The translations under genes were made by a program, and so were the position numbers. Shown here piece after piece: positions 24,295 through 32,712 of a DNA stretch of 64,000 nt (its first letter is position 1; each line of letters starts with the position of its first letter). This DNA is from JABFRG01 sp046351415 (GTDB lineage Bacteria > Myxococcota_A > Polyangia > Polyangiales > Polyangiaceae): contig JAXLYO010000002.1 of the NCBI GenBank assembly GCA_046351415.1, positions 186,001-250,000 on the forward strand, read 5' to 3'. A model generated the notes under the pieces. The model was not told the DNA's origin. It worked only from the letters and a program-made list of their open reading frames with translations, and searched no databases.

Positions 24295-25425
24295 CTATTT
24301 CGCGCCAGGCTCTTCGAAGGTCTGCTTCACCTTCACCGTCTGCGTTTGCGATTTGTCGCCCATCGAACGGACGACCGTGTTGATGACCTCGCCACCCACC
24401 TTCGTCGGAAGCTTGTCGAATCGAAGCGTCCATTCGTAGGCGCCCTTTCCCTCGACGGATTCTTTCAACGTGCGCTGGCTTCGGGGGTCTTGCTGCATCG
24501 ACGTCGCCTTGATGAGGTTGTCACCGACGATGACACCGGAGCCGTCCGCGAAGGACTTCAGGGTGAACGTCGAGGTGACCTCGGACTTCGACCCATCGGA
24601 CGTCTGCGAGTTTCGTTGCTCCCATTTTCCACCGACGCCGATCGGAGCAGCCGGCAGTGGAGGCAGCATCAGGTCCGTCGCCTGCGTGAGGATACCGGCG
24701 ACTTGTTCCGCCGCTTCACCGAGCTTCTTGCCGTCTGGCGCGGCCATTTGGAGCGCGCCCTTCTTGCCGCGGTTCGTCACTTCGAACTGGGCCACCATGC
24801 CCGTCGCTTGTGCGAGCGCCGCGCCGGCCTGTGCGACGAGAGCCTTTTCCTTCTCGTTGTTCGGCACGAGCTCAAGCTTCACGATCTTGACCTGCATGAG
24901 GAAGCCGTTCCCCTTGGAAGCCTTCCCTGAAGCGACGATACTCATCGTGACTTTGAGGCCAGGTTGGTCGGTGCCGTTTGCGGAGATCTTGATGTTCGCG
25001 ACGCGCGTCTCAGGCTTGCCGATGGCGAAGGCGTAGCGTCGCTCGGCGCGAGGCTCGGCGCCCGGCTCGAGGACCTTCTCCTGCCCCGCAGCGTCTTCTT
25101 CTTCGCCGGGTGGTGCATGGGCGGCCGCGGCAGTGCCCGAAGCGGAGCCTGCGGCAAGGGGCGCCGAGACGCCGCCATCGCCTCCGCGGACCTGTACTTG
25201 CGCCTTGTGCTCCTTGTCGTCCGGCATGAAGGGATTCAAGACGAAGTCGGTAGGAATCGCTTCCGCCTTGTCACTCGTCTTCGAGCGGTCGACCTTCGCC
25301 TCTTCCGGCTTGCTGCACCCGACGGCCCACGCGGTGGAGCTCAGAAAAGCGCACAAGAGCAAGGGCCCTGCCGACCGGCGGCGGGGCGCAAAAAGCGCAG
25401 AAAGGGAGTGTCGCGCAAACGCCAT
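24295..25425 (-). CDS. Lipoprotein of unknown function (DUF6263-like architecture)
   Basis: 376 residues from ATG 25423-25425; a Met six codons upstream is in frame but less well placed. A long basic n-region, a hydrophobic core and lipobox AVGC (Cys about 37) are followed by an Asp/Lys linker and a Gly/Ala-rich segment. The mature part (about 130-376) is a mixed beta domain with strands such as FLMQVKIVKLELVPN and a SGVIVGDNLIKATS turn. It resembles lipoproteins that compare responses in repeated beta units, but no family is certain. Divergent from the flavoenzyme gene at 25497. Confidence 0.5.
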   Translation of the reverse strand: MAFARHSLSALFAPRRRSAGPLLLCAFLSSTAWAVGCSKPEEAKVDRSKTSDKAEAIPTDFVLNPFMPDDKEHKAQVQVRGGDGGVSAPLAAGSASGTAAAAHAPPGEEEDAAGQEKVLEPGAEPRAERRYAFAIGKPETRVANIKISANGTDQPGLKVTMSIVASGKASKGNGFLMQVKIVKLELVPNNEKEKALVAQAGAALAQATGMVAQFEVTNRGKKGALQMAAPDGKKLGEAAEQVAGILTQATDLMLPPLPAAPIGVGGKWEQRNSQTSDGSKSEVTSTFTLKSFADGSGVIVGDNLIKATSMQQDPRSQRTLKESVEGKGAYEWTLRFDKLPTKVGGEVINTVVRSMGDKSQTQTVKVKQTFEEPGAK

Positions 25426-25496
25426 GGCGCCGGAACCTAGCACCGAGCGATCGGCAGGTGGAGCGGTTTTGCCAAAACTGCGGTAGTTTGTGGCGC

Positions 25497-26840
25497 ATGT
25501 CTTCTCGGCCCGATGGCGCCCCTTCGTCTGATTCGCACGTCCCCGTTGCCATTCTCGGAGCGGGCCTCACCGGCATGTCTGCCGCGCTTCATCTCGACAT
25601 GGCCGGCGTTCCCTACCGCATCTTCGAACGCCTCGGACACGCCGGTGGGCACGTCATCACGCTCGAAGATTCGGGCTTTCGTTTCGATCGCACCGGTCAC
25701 CTTTTGCACCTTCGTGATGCGTCGATGCGAAAGCTCGCGCTCGAATGGCTCGACGCGCCTTGGGTCGAAGTGCAGCGAAAGAGCGCGGTATGGTCGCACG
25801 GCGTCTACACGCGCTACCCGTTCCAAGCGAACACCTACGGCCTTCCTCCCGCCATCGTGAACGAGTGTCTGCTCGGCTTCATCAAGGCACATCACACCGC
25901 GCACGAGAAGCAGCCGAAGAACTTCGAAGAGTTCTGCCTCGCGCACTTCGGTGAAGGCATCAGCCGGCACTTCATGATTCCCTACAATGCGCGGCTTTGG
26001 GGCGTCCACCCGTCGGAGATCACCGCCGACTGGTGCCAGCGCTTCGTCCCCATGCCGAAGCTCGAGGACGTGGTCGCGGGAGCACTCGGCATCAACGATC
26101 GTGAGCTCGGCTACAACACGTCGTTCGTCTACCCGAAACTCGGCATCGGCGAACTCTCGAAGGGCATGGCGAAGCGCCTTCCGAAGATCGAGTACAACCG
26201 AGCCCCCATCAAAGTCGATTGGAAGAACAAGGCTCTTCACTTCGAAGACGGCGAGGTGGTGACCTACGACACGCTCATCTCGACGAGCCCGCTGTCGGTC
26301 CTGACGTCGCTCCTCGAGTCGGCCCCCGACGCGATCGCCGCCGCGGCACGGAAGCTCCGTTGCAACGCCCTCTACTACCTCGACGTCGCTACCAAAGTCC
26401 CTTCCGGAACACCACACCACTGGGTGTACGTGCCCGAGGAGAAGTACCCCTTCTATCGCATCGGCTGCTACTCGCACTTCAGTTCCGACCTCGCGCCGCC
26501 CGGCAAGGCGTGCTTCTACGTGGAGCTCGCCGAGCGCAAGACACCAGACCTCGCCGAGGTTTTGCCGCGCGTCGCGAACGCCATGACGGAAATGGGCTTC
26601 ATTGGCGGTCCCGACGACATCGAGTTCGCCCGCCCCCGAAAAATCGACCACGCTTACGTCGTTTTCGACCACGCGTACTTCGAGAGCACCGGCACCATTT
26701 TTCCCTTCCTCGACGAGGCGCGCATCGTCTCCACGGGGCGCTACGGGGGCTGGAACTACTCGTCGATGGAGGACGCGCTCATCTTCGGCCGCGACGCCGC
26801 CGACAAGGCCGCTCGGCTCTCCGGAACCGCGAAAAAATAG
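25497..26840 (+). CDS. FAD-dependent oxidoreductase, UDP-galactopyranose-mutase/amine-oxidase-like
   Basis: 447 residues from ATG 25497 (an in-frame Met 13 codons earlier is possible). A dinucleotide-binding beta-alpha-beta lies near 17-45 (AILGAGLTGMSAALHL, IFERLGHAGGH), followed by FRFDRTGHLLHL, which matches the FAD-contacting segment of UDP-galactopyranose mutases and protoporphyrinogen-oxidase-like enzymes. NARLWGVHPSEI and the C-terminal FAD motif GRYGGWNYSSMEDALIFGRDAA support this. Such enzymes are frequent in surface-polysaccharide clusters; a glycosyltransferase follows 39 bp downstream. The substrate is not identifiable. Confidence 0.75.
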   Translation: MSSRPDGAPSSDSHVPVAILGAGLTGMSAALHLDMAGVPYRIFERLGHAGGHVITLEDSGFRFDRTGHLLHLRDASMRKLALEWLDAPWVEVQRKSAVWSHGVYTRYPFQANTYGLPPAIVNECLLGFIKAHHTAHEKQPKNFEEFCLAHFGEGISRHFMIPYNARLWGVHPSEITADWCQRFVPMPKLEDVVAGALGINDRELGYNTSFVYPKLGIGELSKGMAKRLPKIEYNRAPIKVDWKNKALHFEDGEVVTYDTLISTSPLSVLTSLLESAPDAIAAAARKLRCNALYYLDVATKVPSGTPHHWVYVPEEKYPFYRIGCYSHFSSDLAPPGKACFYVELAERKTPDLAEVLPRVANAMTEMGFIGGPDDIEFARPRKIDHAYVVFDHAYFESTGTIFPFLDEARIVSTGRYGGWNYSSMEDALIFGRDAADKAARLSGTAKK

Positions 26841-26879
26841 CGGAGGCGATGCATTGGACGCCGCTGGGTACGATGGTGT

Positions 26880-27629
26880 ATGACCCACCACGTGAGCGTC
26901 ATGGCCCAGCAGCCGTCCATTTCCATCGTCATTCCCATCTACAACGAAGAGGCCATTCTGCATGCCGCGGTGGTCGACCTCCGCGAGCGTCTCTCTGCGT
27001 TCGATTGGAATTACGAGATCATCCTCGCCGAGAACGGCTCGAAGGATCGCACCGTCGAAATCGGCAACGAGCTCGCGAGCAAGTACGGAAACGAACCGCA
27101 TGGTCGCGTGAAGATCATCAGCGCCGGTGAACCGAACTACGGCAAGGCTCTCAAGGCAGGCATCCTCGAGGCCGTTGGCGAAGTGGTCATCTGCGACGAA
27201 ATCGACCTGTGCGATGCGGACTTTCATCGCCGAGCGGTCGAACTCATCGAGAGTGGAGCCGCAGACCTCGTAATCGGCTCCAAGCTCGCTGCAGGCGCCG
27301 AGGACGAACGCCCCCTCATCCGCCATGCTGCGAGCATCGCCTACTCGGGCATGCTGAAAGTCCTTCTGGGGTTCCGCGGAACCGATACGCACGGCCTCAA
27401 AGCATTTCGACGCAGCGTCCTCATCGACACGGTGACGGCGTGCCTGGTCGACAAGGACGTGTTCGCGAGCGAGTTCGTCATTCGCGCCGACCGCGGCGGT
27501 GTGCGCACCCGCGAGATCCCGGTGCGCGTGATGGAGAAGCGACCGCCCTCGATCAACCTGTTCAAGCGCGTCCCGAACGTTCTGAAGAGCGTGGCGAAGC
27601 TCGTCTACGCCATTCGCGTGCGAGGCTGA
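26880..27629 (+). CDS. Family 2 glycosyltransferase
   Basis: 249 residues, GT-A fold. SIVIPIYNEEAIL (about 14-26) is the nucleotide-sugar-binding start, ILAENGSKDRT follows, and VVICDEIDLCD holds the DxD-like metal-binding acidic cluster; FRGTDTHGLKAFRR resembles the acceptor-loop region. There are no C-terminal membrane helices, so it is soluble or peripheral. It probably transfers a sugar to a lipid or polysaccharide acceptor using a product connected to the upstream flavoenzyme; that is inferred from proximity. ATG 26880, with an alternative Met seven codons later. Confidence 0.85.
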   Translation: MTHHVSVMAQQPSISIVIPIYNEEAILHAAVVDLRERLSAFDWNYEIILAENGSKDRTVEIGNELASKYGNEPHGRVKIISAGEPNYGKALKAGILEAVGEVVICDEIDLCDADFHRRAVELIESGAADLVIGSKLAAGAEDERPLIRHAASIAYSGMLKVLLGFRGTDTHGLKAFRRSVLIDTVTACLVDKDVFASEFVIRADRGGVRTREIPVRVMEKRPPSINLFKRVPNVLKSVAKLVYAIRVRG

Positions 27630-27636
27630 AAGAAGC

Positions 27637-27987
27637 ATGGCTGCCGACCGTCACGAAAACGCAGGACTGGTCGCCTCGATGGCGCTCCTTCTTTTCGGCG
27701 GCGTCTCGTGCCTTGGGCTCGTGGTGTGGTTCAGGCTCGCACCGAGCCCCTATCTGTGGAAGGCCTGGCTCACCGCAGGTACGGCCGTGGGAGCCATCGC
27801 AACGAGTGCGGCGCTCTGGAGAAAGCCCTCGCGCGGCCCCGCGCTCATCGGGGTTCTACTCATGCTCGGGTCGCTCGCTCGCATCGGCGCGCCCGCCGAA
27901 TGGACAGGCTTCAGCCTCGTCATCGTCTCGATCACCGCGGTTCTGATGATGCCCGTGGTCCACGCCGCACTGGTGCTCCGAGGCTGA
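27637..27987 (+). CDS. Small four-helix membrane protein
   Basis: 116 residues, predominantly hydrophobic, with four likely transmembrane helices (about 11-31, 40-60, 66-82, 90-112). No motif identifies it. It lies 7 bp after the glycosyltransferase and 4 bp before glpA, so it is almost certainly in the same transcript. It could anchor or assist one of these enzymes, but no residue supports a quinone or haem site. Confidence 0.55.
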   Translation: MAADRHENAGLVASMALLLFGGVSCLGLVVWFRLAPSPYLWKAWLTAGTAVGAIATSAALWRKPSRGPALIGVLLMLGSLARIGAPAEWTGFSLVIVSITAVLMMPVVHAALVLRG

Positions 27988-27991
27988 GCGC

Positions 27992-29713
27992 GTGGCGACC
28001 ATCGACTCCATCGTCCCACCGAAGCCCATGAACGTGGCCGCCAAAGCTCCCACGGAGCAGTGCGACGTCGTGGTCATTGGCGGAGGCGTCAACGGCACCG
28101 GGGTCGCGCGAGACCTCGCCCTGCGTGGACTGAAGGTCGTCCTCTTCGAACGCAACGACCTCGCCTTCGGTGCGAGCGGCAACTCGAGCGGCATGATCCA
28201 CGGCGGTCCGCGATACCTCTCGCAAAACCCCAGCGTCACAGAGAGCTCGTGCCGCGACTCGGGCTACATCCAGCGCATCGCTCCCTTCTTGCTCTTCCGC
28301 ATCCCGTTCTTGATGCCGGTGAAGGCCGGGGTCAAAGGGCGCATCATGATCGAACTCGTGGACGCTTTCTTCCGGCTCTACGACGACTACCAGCCCCTCA
28401 AGCGCGGCGAGAAACACACGCGCCTCACGCCGAGTGAAATGCAATCTCTCGAGCCGGGTCTCACCGGAAAGATCGAGGGAGGCATCACCTTCGACGAGTG
28501 GGGAGTCGACGGTGCACGTCTTTGTGCCCTGAACGCCGTCGACGCCATTGAGCGCGGTGCGAAAGTCCACACGCACACGACGGTCGAATCGATCGCCAAG
28601 AACCCTGCAAACGAGGGCGAAAACGCATCCGGCCATGCGTACGCCGTCGTCGCCCGCGATGCGCTCGACAATCGCGTCCACAGCGTCGCCACGAAGATGG
28701 TGGTCAATGCGACGGGGGCTTGGGGGCCCGTGACAGCGGCGCTCGGCAACCTCCCCTCTTCCCGCGTACGCGTGCGACCGGGCAAAGGCATCCACATCAC
28801 CTACGACCGCCGCCTCACGAACTACGCCATCGTCTCGGAAACGATCGACGGACGCCAGATCTTCCTCGAGCCGTGGCAGAACATGAGCATCCTCGGGACG
28901 ACCGACGATGACTACTACGGTTCCCTCGATGACGTGAACGCCACCAGCGAAGAGGTTCGCTACCTCGTCCAGGGCCTTGCGCGGGTATTCCCCTCTATCC
29001 GCAATGCGCGCGCCATCGGAACGTACGCCGGCGTGAGGCCGACCCTCTACGAGTACGGTCCCCACGAGGACGCACTTTCTCGGGAACACGCCGTCGTCGA
29101 TCATGAAGTCGACGGGGCGCCCGGCATCTACTCGATGATCGGCGGAAAGCTTGCAAGCTACAGATTGTTTGCGGAAGAAATGAGCGACCTCATCGCCGCG
29201 AAACTTTGCCCGGGCGAGCGCTGTCGCACGCATGAAGTCCCTCTTCCTGGCGGAGAACGCGAGGTCGACGACGCACTGCTCGCTCCCGCGAACCACATCA
29301 CGCCGGTGGCCTCGCGAAGGCTCGTCTATCGACACGGTGCCCGAGCCGAACGCATCCTCGAACGCGTCAAGTCGCGTCCCCGCGAGGCCACGGTCGTCTG
29401 CCCGTGCGAGCCGGTCCTCGAAGCGGAAGTCCGTCACTCCGTGCGCGAGGAAGGTGCCCGCACGGTCGACGACGTGTCGCGGCGCACGCGACTCGGGCTG
29501 GGGGCTTGTGGTGGCATGCGCTGCGCTGCTCGATGCGGTCAGCTCGTGGCGGAAGAGTGCGGGCTCGAACCTCGTGAGGGCATCGAACAAGCGCGCACGT
29601 TCCTCCTACGGCAAGCGAAGAAGCGTCTCGTCGCAATGGGTCCGGACCAAGCGCGCCAAGAGATGCTCGCGCTCGAGGTCATGCAAAGTCACCTCGGACG
29701 AGGGGAAGAATGA
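27992..29713 (+). CDS. glpA: Anaerobic-type glycerol-3-phosphate dehydrogenase subunit A
   Basis: 573 residues from GTG 27992 (an alternative Met at 28028). An FAD-binding VVVIGGGVNGTGVARDLALRG opens the catalytic domain; FGASGNSSGMIHGGPRYL and a GKGIHITYDRR region are typical of GlpA/GlpD. The C-terminus carries CPC and GACGGMRCAARC, the BFD-like [2Fe-2S] motif that marks GlpA rather than aerobic GlpD. It oxidises sn-glycerol 3-phosphate to dihydroxyacetone phosphate. Overlaps glpB by ATGA. No glpC follows. DHAP is also the substrate class of the AGPS-like enzyme at 17923. Confidence 0.88.
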   Translation: MATIDSIVPPKPMNVAAKAPTEQCDVVVIGGGVNGTGVARDLALRGLKVVLFERNDLAFGASGNSSGMIHGGPRYLSQNPSVTESSCRDSGYIQRIAPFLLFRIPFLMPVKAGVKGRIMIELVDAFFRLYDDYQPLKRGEKHTRLTPSEMQSLEPGLTGKIEGGITFDEWGVDGARLCALNAVDAIERGAKVHTHTTVESIAKNPANEGENASGHAYAVVARDALDNRVHSVATKMVVNATGAWGPVTAALGNLPSSRVRVRPGKGIHITYDRRLTNYAIVSETIDGRQIFLEPWQNMSILGTTDDDYYGSLDDVNATSEEVRYLVQGLARVFPSIRNARAIGTYAGVRPTLYEYGPHEDALSREHAVVDHEVDGAPGIYSMIGGKLASYRLFAEEMSDLIAAKLCPGERCRTHEVPLPGGEREVDDALLAPANHITPVASRRLVYRHGARAERILERVKSRPREATVVCPCEPVLEAEVRHSVREEGARTVDDVSRRTRLGLGACGGMRCAARCGQLVAEECGLEPREGIEQARTFLLRQAKKRLVAMGPDQARQEMLALEVMQSHLGRGEE

Positions 29714-30912
29714 CGGCACCGGGCGCCGAAGAGTGCACACGCCGCGTCGTCATCGTCGGCAGCGGCATCGCTGGTACGGCCGCAGCGCTCGCCCTTTCTG
29801 CGCGCGCAGCGAACGTCGACGTCACGATGATTCAGGGCGCGGCGGGCTCGACGGTCCTCGCCGGAGGCGCCTTCGACGGAGGCGATGCGCTCTCCGCCGA
29901 TGCGCGCGCAGTCCTCTCTGAAATCGGCTTCGTGAACACGAAGGAGGGCGCCATCGTCGCGACGACGGCGGGACGCTTGCGCGAGGTCTCCGGTATGGAC
30001 AGCGCAATGCTCGACCTCGGCGAGCTCTCGCACACGACCGTGCTCTTGCCGCGCGCGAACCATGGCAACTGGGACGCCGACTACCTCGCGCGGGCACTCT
30101 CCTCAGATAGCCTCGCGAAGGCACGTGGTCTTCGCTTCGCTGCCGTATCCGCGAGGCTCGTACAAAACACCGAAGAGCTGTCGATGGCCGATGCGGAGCT
30201 CGCTCGCCGCAACTCGAGCGAAGCGCGCGTTTCGTGGCTCGCTTCCCAACTCGCGCCACTCCGCACCGAGTTCCCGGACGCCGGAGCGTGCCTGCTTCCA
30301 CCATGGCTTCCGCTCCACGGAGCCGCGCTCGCGACGCTTCGTGAAAAGGTGGCCTTTCCGCTCGGGGAATCCGTCGGCCTTCCGCCCGGCCCGACGGGGC
30401 TCCGATTTTTGCGCGCACGCGACGCGAGCCTCGCAGCAAGAAAGGTGCGCCAGGTTCCCGGATTCGTGTCTTCGATCATGCGTGACGGTGAAGGCTTCAC
30501 GGTCACCCTCGCCGACGAGTCGACGGTGTTCGCTGCGGTCATCATCCTCGCAACGGGGAACCTCGTATCTGGCGGCCTTCGCTACAACTCTGCCGAATCG
30601 TTTCCTGCGGGCGAACTCCCGGTGCGGTCGGAACTCCCGTTTGCGCTCACGTTCTCCGCTCCCGTGACGCTCGGCGCATCTGGCCGTCCGCTCCTCGTTC
30701 CTGGAAGCCTCTTCGGCGAAGCGCCGGAGACCATCGCGTGGCCCTTCGTCCGAAACCCTCTCATGGAGCGTGTCGGCATCCTGACGGAAAACAGGCAAGC
30801 GGCCCCCTCCATCTTCGCCTGTGGCGACGCCGAAGCAGACAGTCCGCGCACATGGCTCGGCGCACTCGAGGCGGGCACCCAGGCGGGCCTTTCGGCGCTG
30901 CTCGTCGTTTGA
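29710..30912 (+). CDS. glpB: Anaerobic glycerol-3-phosphate dehydrogenase subunit B-like flavoprotein
   Basis: 400 residues. VVIVGSGIAGTAAALALSARA is the nucleotide-binding start. CLLPPWLPLHG, LPPGPTGLRF and the C-terminal IFACGDAEADSP segment follow the GlpB/FAD-dependent pattern. GlpB passes electrons from GlpA towards the membrane through GlpC. ATGA overlap with glpA supports a stoichiometric pair. The next gene on this strand is 1.5 kb away and unrelated, so the third subunit must be encoded elsewhere or replaced. Convergent with the S41 protease, 15 bp apart. Confidence 0.78.
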   Translation: MTAPGAEECTRRVVIVGSGIAGTAAALALSARAANVDVTMIQGAAGSTVLAGGAFDGGDALSADARAVLSEIGFVNTKEGAIVATTAGRLREVSGMDSAMLDLGELSHTTVLLPRANHGNWDADYLARALSSDSLAKARGLRFAAVSARLVQNTEELSMADAELARRNSSEARVSWLASQLAPLRTEFPDAGACLLPPWLPLHGAALATLREKVAFPLGESVGLPPGPTGLRFLRARDASLAARKVRQVPGFVSSIMRDGEGFTVTLADESTVFAAVIILATGNLVSGGLRYNSAESFPAGELPVRSELPFALTFSAPVTLGASGRPLLVPGSLFGEAPETIAWPFVRNPLMERVGILTENRQAAPSIFACGDAEADSPRTWLGALEAGTQAGLSALLVV

Positions 30913-30927
30913 CGACCGAGAGTCGGC

Positions 30928-32286
30928 TCAGCGCTTCATCAACTGCAAGAGCGTTTCGTAGCCCACGCGAAGGTATTCGTCTTTGCCTTTGCGAGGGTCT
31001 TCGGGCACCTCACGTGGCACCGCCACTTCGCCGGCGGTCGCGTCGATGAGGATGGCCCCGGCATCGAGAGAGCTATTTCGGTCCTTGCTGTCCGGCAGGT
31101 GCCCCTCGAGATCTTTCTCGCGTTGCATCGGAAACCCCTCTTTCGAAGGCTGGAGCAGCACATCGGGCTTGATACCGACGGCCTGGATCGCACGGCCGGA
31201 CGGAGCGTAGTAGCGCGCGATCGTGAGCTTGATGCCGGACCCGTCGGGCAAGTCCGTGATGGTCTGCACACTGCCTTTTCCGAAGCTCACGGTGCCCACG
31301 ACTTTCGCACGACCCTGATCTTGAAGAGCCGCGGTCAAGAGCTCGGACGCGCTCGCAGTCCATTCGTTCACGAGGACGACTACCTTCGGCTTCGTGAGGG
31401 CGCCTCCCGGGCCTGCCTTCCCTTCTTCGAGAATGCGCTCGCGGGCGCGCATCGTATAGACGACACCCGAGTCGAGAAACTCGTCGGCAACTCCGAGTGC
31501 TTCGTCGACGAGGCCCCCTGGGTTGCTGCGCAGGTCGAGAATGATGCCTTCGGGGGCCGTGCTGCCACGCACCTTCGCGTAGGCGGTGAGCAATTCGCCG
31601 TGGGTGCGCTCTTGGAATTGCTTGATGCGGAGATAGAGGACGTTGCCATCGAGGCGCTTCGTCGCGATGGACGAGACGTGGATGCTCTCGCGCACGAGCG
31701 TGAACGTGATCGGTTCCGCGACGGAAGGACGGCGAACGACAAGCTTCACTTTCGTTCCGACGGGGCCCCGCAGGCGTTTCACGACCTGATCGAAGCCAAC
31801 CTCTTGGGCGTTCTCGGTGTCGACCATCACGATGCGGTCGCCACTCCTGACGCCTGCGCGTTCTGCCGGCGACCCTTCAATGGGCGCAATGACGGTGATG
31901 ACGTCGCCGCGCACATCGACCTCGATGCCAACTCCGGCGAAGCGTCCCGCCGTGTCTGCGCGGAACGCGCGGTACTCTTCGACATCCATGTACGCCGAAT
32001 GCGGGTCGAGGTTCTGCACCATGCCCTTGAGCGCCCCATCGAGGAGCTTCTGGCGGGGAACGGGCTCTACGTATTCCTTCTCGACGAGAACGAGCGCCTC
32101 GCCGAGCTTTCGCGTGACCGCAAACGGGCTATCGGACGACCCCACGGGCGCCGCGACGGGCGCCGTGCTCGCAGCCACGGGGTCGGCCCCGTGAGCCGGC
32201 AATTCGCGCATCGTCGCGTGTGCGAGCGCCCCCATACCGAACGCGACGGCAGGAACGATCCATGTTTTCAGGCTGTTTGCGCGCAT
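30928..32286 (-). CDS. S41-family C-terminal processing protease
   Basis: 452 residues. A hydrophobic N-terminal segment (about 8-24) acts as signal or anchor. Next comes an N-terminal helical part with DPHSAYM, then a PDZ domain (about 115-190: GVGIEVD, SPAERAGVRSGDRIV). The catalytic domain has LRSNPGGLVDEA and the Ser-Lys dyad, assigned as Ser312 in TASASE and Lys337 in FGKGSVQ, with the 25-residue spacing seen in Prc and D1-processing protease. It cleaves periplasmic proteins near their C-termini. ATG start. No target is evident; it stands alone between two plus-strand groups. Confidence 0.93.
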   Translation of the reverse strand: MRANSLKTWIVPAVAFGMGALAHATMRELPAHGADPVAASTAPVAAPVGSSDSPFAVTRKLGEALVLVEKEYVEPVPRQKLLDGALKGMVQNLDPHSAYMDVEEYRAFRADTAGRFAGVGIEVDVRGDVITVIAPIEGSPAERAGVRSGDRIVMVDTENAQEVGFDQVVKRLRGPVGTKVKLVVRRPSVAEPITFTLVRESIHVSSIATKRLDGNVLYLRIKQFQERTHGELLTAYAKVRGSTAPEGIILDLRSNPGGLVDEALGVADEFLDSGVVYTMRARERILEEGKAGPGGALTKPKVVVLVNEWTASASELLTAALQDQGRAKVVGTVSFGKGSVQTITDLPDGSGIKLTIARYYAPSGRAIQAVGIKPDVLLQPSKEGFPMQREKDLEGHLPDSKDRNSSLDAGAILIDATAGEVAVPREVPEDPRKGKDEYLRVGYETLLQLMKR

Positions 32287-32380
32287 CGGCCGTCAAAGTA
32301 CACCAATCCGGCCGAAAGCGCGGTCTCTCACAACATTGTCGTAGATTCTCTCGAAGTATCGCTGTTATGCTCCTGATATC

Positions 32381-32424
32381 CGAGAGGTACGAGCCTCTCG
32401 CCCACCGTACCATACTGAAGGAGG
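32381..32424 (+). promoter_or_regulatory. Leader hairpin and strong Shine-Dalgarno before the TIGR04563 gene
   Basis: CGAGAGG (32381-32387) pairs perfectly with CCTCTCG (32394-32400) around a 6-base loop, ending 17 bases before AAGGAGG at 32418-32424. The latter is an almost complete anti-Shine-Dalgarno match, five bases from TTG 32430. The hairpin could act in control of translation or mark an operator; its role is inferred. The strong ribosome site is what fixes the TTG start. Confidence 0.5.
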
Positions 32425-32429
32425 AAGCC

Positions 32430-32657
32430 TTGGCTACCGGAGATAAAGATCCCCGTAACGACGCGTCGAAGACCGACAAGCGCAAGCAGAGTCTTTACTT
32501 CCCGGAGTCTATGCTCCAGGAAATCAAAGAAGAGGCCGCTCGCCTCGATCGCTCTCTCTCTTGGGTCGTCCAGCGCGCCTGGAAGATTTCCCGCTTGGAG
32601 ATCAAGAAGCTCCCGAGCGTGAATGAAGTCGACGGCGACGAAGACGAAGACCCCTGA
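32430..32657 (+). CDS. TIGR04563-like small ribbon-helix-helix-type protein
   Basis: 75 residues starting at TTG 32430, chosen because AAGGAGG lies five bases upstream and an in-frame ATG further up has none. The core KQSLYFPESMLQEIKEEA and RLDRSLSWVVQRAWK matches the myxobacterial TIGR04563 family: one beta strand and two helices, as in CopG/MetJ-type DNA-binding proteins. The C-terminus is acidic (DEDEDP). It would act as a dimer in the cytoplasm, probably binding DNA; no target is known. Followed 55 bp later by the hydrolase gene. Confidence 0.78.
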   Translation: MATGDKDPRNDASKTDKRKQSLYFPESMLQEIKEEAARLDRSLSWVVQRAWKISRLEIKKLPSVNEVDGDEDEDP

Positions 32658-32712
32658 GGAGCTTCTCCGCTTCCAGCCCTCGCGAAGCTAGAATTCGAAG
32701 AAGAGGCCGATC

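Noticed and set aside
25437..27638. A 733-codon minus-strand open frame
   Set aside because: It lies opposite the UGM-like and GT2 genes, which have clear motifs and matching codon bias. Its product is Arg/Val/Asp-rich with no domain, typical of a high-GC antisense shadow.
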